NCBI GenBank assembly: GCA_927911515.1
Contig: CAKMQH010000082.1
Coordinates: forward strand, 1 to 5,173
DNA length: 5,173 bases
DNA from: an uncultured Neisseria sp.
GTDB lineage: Bacteria > Pseudomonadota > Gammaproteobacteria > Burkholderiales > Neisseriaceae
Reading direction: 5' to 3'
Part shown: positions 4,127 to 5,173 of the stretch, in pieces
How the letters are laid out: each line of letters opens with the position of its first letter
How positions within the stretch are numbered: the first letter of the stretch is position 1
The notes under the pieces: model-generated
Databases searched by the model: none
What the model saw: the letters and a program-made list of their open reading frames with translations, nothing else
What the model was told of the DNA's origin: nothing
Position numbers and translations under genes: made by a program

Positions 4127-4633
4127 ATGTCCCAATATTTCACACTCTTCCAGCTTGAACCCGCTTTCGATATCGACGCCGAAAACTTAGAGCAAACCTA
4201 TCGCGCTTTGGCTGCACGTTTCCATCCCGATAAATTTGCTTCAGCCTCCGCGTTCGAGCAAAAGCAGGCAGTGATGATGTCTTCCACCATCAACGATGCC
4301 TACCGCACCTTGAAAAATCCCATCGACCGCGCGGCGTATCTGCTGAAAACGTTGGGCATAGACGCCGACGCGCCGGAGCATACCTCTTTTGCTCCTGAAT
4401 TTCTCATGCAGCAAATGGAATGGCGCGAAACGCTGATGGATGCGCAAATGGCGCAAAACAACGAAGCCCTGCGCGCGTTGGATCAAGAAATCAGTCGCGA
4501 ACAAGACAAGCTGTATCAAGATTTGCGGACGGCCTTTGCCGGGAAAGACCATGAAACCGCCGCCCAATGGGTGCGCCACGGTAGGTTTTTAAACAAACTG
4601 CGCAACGAAATCGCCGCCGCGTTGCAAGATTAA
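4127..4633 (+). CDS. hscB: Fe-S cluster co-chaperone HscB
   Basis: HscB is the J-domain protein that brings IscU to the Hsp70-type chaperone HscA and stimulates its ATPase, so that the cluster is released to targets. The J domain covers residues 1-75 with the HPD motif at 33-35 (ARFHPDKFAS), preceded by MSQYFTLFQLEPAF. The family segment NDAYRTLKNPIDRAAYLL is at 56-73. The C-terminal IscU-binding three-helix bundle follows, with EFLMQQMEWRE at 91-101 and FLNKLRNEI at 154-162. The length of 168 residues fits the family (171 in E. coli), and the frame is intact. There is no clear Shine-Dalgarno before the ATG, only AT- and C-rich sequence, so initiation may be weak or leaderless. hscA and fdx do not follow: the next gene is convergent waaF. 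HscA must therefore be encoded elsewhere. hscB is separated from iscA by arfA on the other strand. Confidence 0.97.
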   Translation: MSQYFTLFQLEPAFDIDAENLEQTYRALAARFHPDKFASASAFEQKQAVMMSSTINDAYRTLKNPIDRAAYLLKTLGIDADAPEHTSFAPEFLMQQMEWRETLMDAQMAQNNEALRALDQEISREQDKLYQDLRTAFAGKDHETAAQWVRHGRFLNKLRNEIAAALQD

Positions 4634-4655
4634 ATATCCAGATTTTGAGCATCTG

Positions 4656-4697
4656 AAAGGTCGTCTGAAAACCGGAATAAGGTTTCAGACGACCTTT
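4656..4697. terminator. Uptake-sequence hairpin terminator between hscB and waaF
   Basis: AAAGGTCGTCTGAAAACC (4656-4673) faces GGTTTCAGACGACCTTT (4681-4697) with one bulged A and a seven-base loop. Each arm contains an exact AGGTCGTCTGAA (4658-4669 plus strand, 4684-4695 minus strand). A T-run follows on the plus strand. Inverted uptake sequences doubling as terminators between convergent genes are typical of Neisseria. Confidence 0.9.
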
Positions 4698-4742
4698 TGT
4701 CGTATGGTTTTGTTGCAGATTTAGAATTTGTCGGTTGATGGC

Positions 4743-5173
4743 TTATTCGGATTGTGTTTGTGCCAACTCCTCCGCCGCTTTTTGAACCATGTCCGGCGTG
4801 AGTTTGTTCAGGCAGTCGGTGTGTCCCAACGGACATTCGCGTTTGAAGCAGGGTGAGCATTCGAGGTGCAGGCTGACGATTTTTGCTTTTGGGCTCAAGG
4901 GCGGGGTATGTTCGGGGCTGGACGAGCCGTAGGCGGCGCGAGTTTGCGGTCGAGGGCGGCGGCGAGGTGCATCAGGCCGCTGTCGTTGCAGACGACGGTG
5001 TCGGCGCAGGAAAGCAGGTCAATCGCTTCGGAAAGGTTGGTTTTGCCGCAGAGGTTGGTGCAGAGGTCGTCTGAAAGTCGGTTGATTTCTTCAGCGATGT
5101 CGAAATCTTTTGCGAGCCGAACAGCCAAACCTGCCAGCCTTGCGCCAGATAGCGGCGGCCGAGTTCGGCGAAA
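4743..5173 (-). CDS. waaF: LPS heptosyltransferase II WaaF, 3' part, frameshifted
   Basis: WaaF adds the second heptose to the LPS/LOS inner core from ADP-heptose (GT-B fold, family 9). The window holds roughly the last 140 residues. Read from 5173, it gives FAELGRRYLAQGWQVWLFGS, then FDIAEEINRLSDDLCTNLCG, then ADTVVCNDSGLMHLAAALDR (the nucleotide-sugar site region), then YGSSSPEHTPP, and finally LECSPCFKRECPLGHTDCLN before the stop at 4743-4745. The NDSGLMHxAAAL and SSPxxTPP motifs favour WaaF over WaaC. Two one-base deletions break the frame. One is in an A-run near 5108-5111 (minus-strand CAAAAGAT, one A short). The other is near 4934-4940, between DRKLA and YGSSS. Conserved sequence continues across both, so sequencing error is likely. 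An uptake sequence inside the gene encodes LSDDL. The gene points toward hscB and shares its terminator. Confidence 0.92.
5064..5075 (+). repeat. DNA uptake sequence inside waaF
   Basis: An exact AGGTCGTCTGAA within the waaF coding region. On the coding strand its complement is read as part of LSDDL. Uptake sequences inside genes are less common than those in spacers but known. Confidence 0.9.

Noticed and set aside
4630..5128. Separate small minus-strand genes at 4630-4860 and 4895-5128
   Set aside because: The 4895-5128 frame contains true waaF sequence cut by frameshifts. The 4630-4860 frame is out of frame with waaF and runs through the terminator.

Overview
The window looks like Neisseria chromosome, most likely the N. 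mucosa / N. sicca side of the genus. The 12-mer AGGTCGTCTGAA, the DNA uptake sequence dialect reported for that group, occurs six times on the two strands. The protein sequences are also strongly neisserial. The core is an isc iron-sulfur cluster assembly locus: iscS (5' end missing), iscU, iscA and hscB, all on the plus strand. It ends against the 3' part of a convergent waaF (LPS heptosyltransferase II) gene.

Layout. 1-1122: iscS, entering from outside the window and broken by several one-base indels. 1123-1592: a low-GC stretch with inverted repeats and a minus-strand gene for a 42-residue hydrophobic peptide that has its own promoter and terminator. 1593-1721: a very acidic 42-residue peptide with two cysteines and a good ribosome binding site, directly ahead of iscU. 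1791-2178: iscU with one frameshift. 2179-2622: a non-coding repeat region with a 178-bp tandem duplication, REP-like palindromes and small hairpins. 2623-2871 and 2886-3482: a small helix-hairpin-helix protein and a two-TM protein of unknown function. 3543-3863: iscA. 3823-4044, minus strand: arfA, the alternative ribosome-rescue factor. 4127-4633: hscB. 4656-4697: a uptake-sequence hairpin terminator. 4743-5173, minus strand: 3' part of waaF.

How it works together. IscS supplies sulfur, IscU is the scaffold, IscA is an A-type carrier, and HscB is the J-protein that brings IscU to HscA, which is not in this window. arfA is the most informative extra gene. Its reading frame runs through the strong hairpin that also ends iscA, so its message should end before its stop codon. 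That is the known non-stop arrangement that links ArfA synthesis to failure of tmRNA.

Quality. Single-base indels cluster in the first 300 bases (iscS) and the last 240 bases (waaF), with one more in iscU. The surrounding protein sequence is well conserved in each case, and these genes are normally essential or important. Sequencing error is the simplest explanation, so no biology should be built on these frameshifts.
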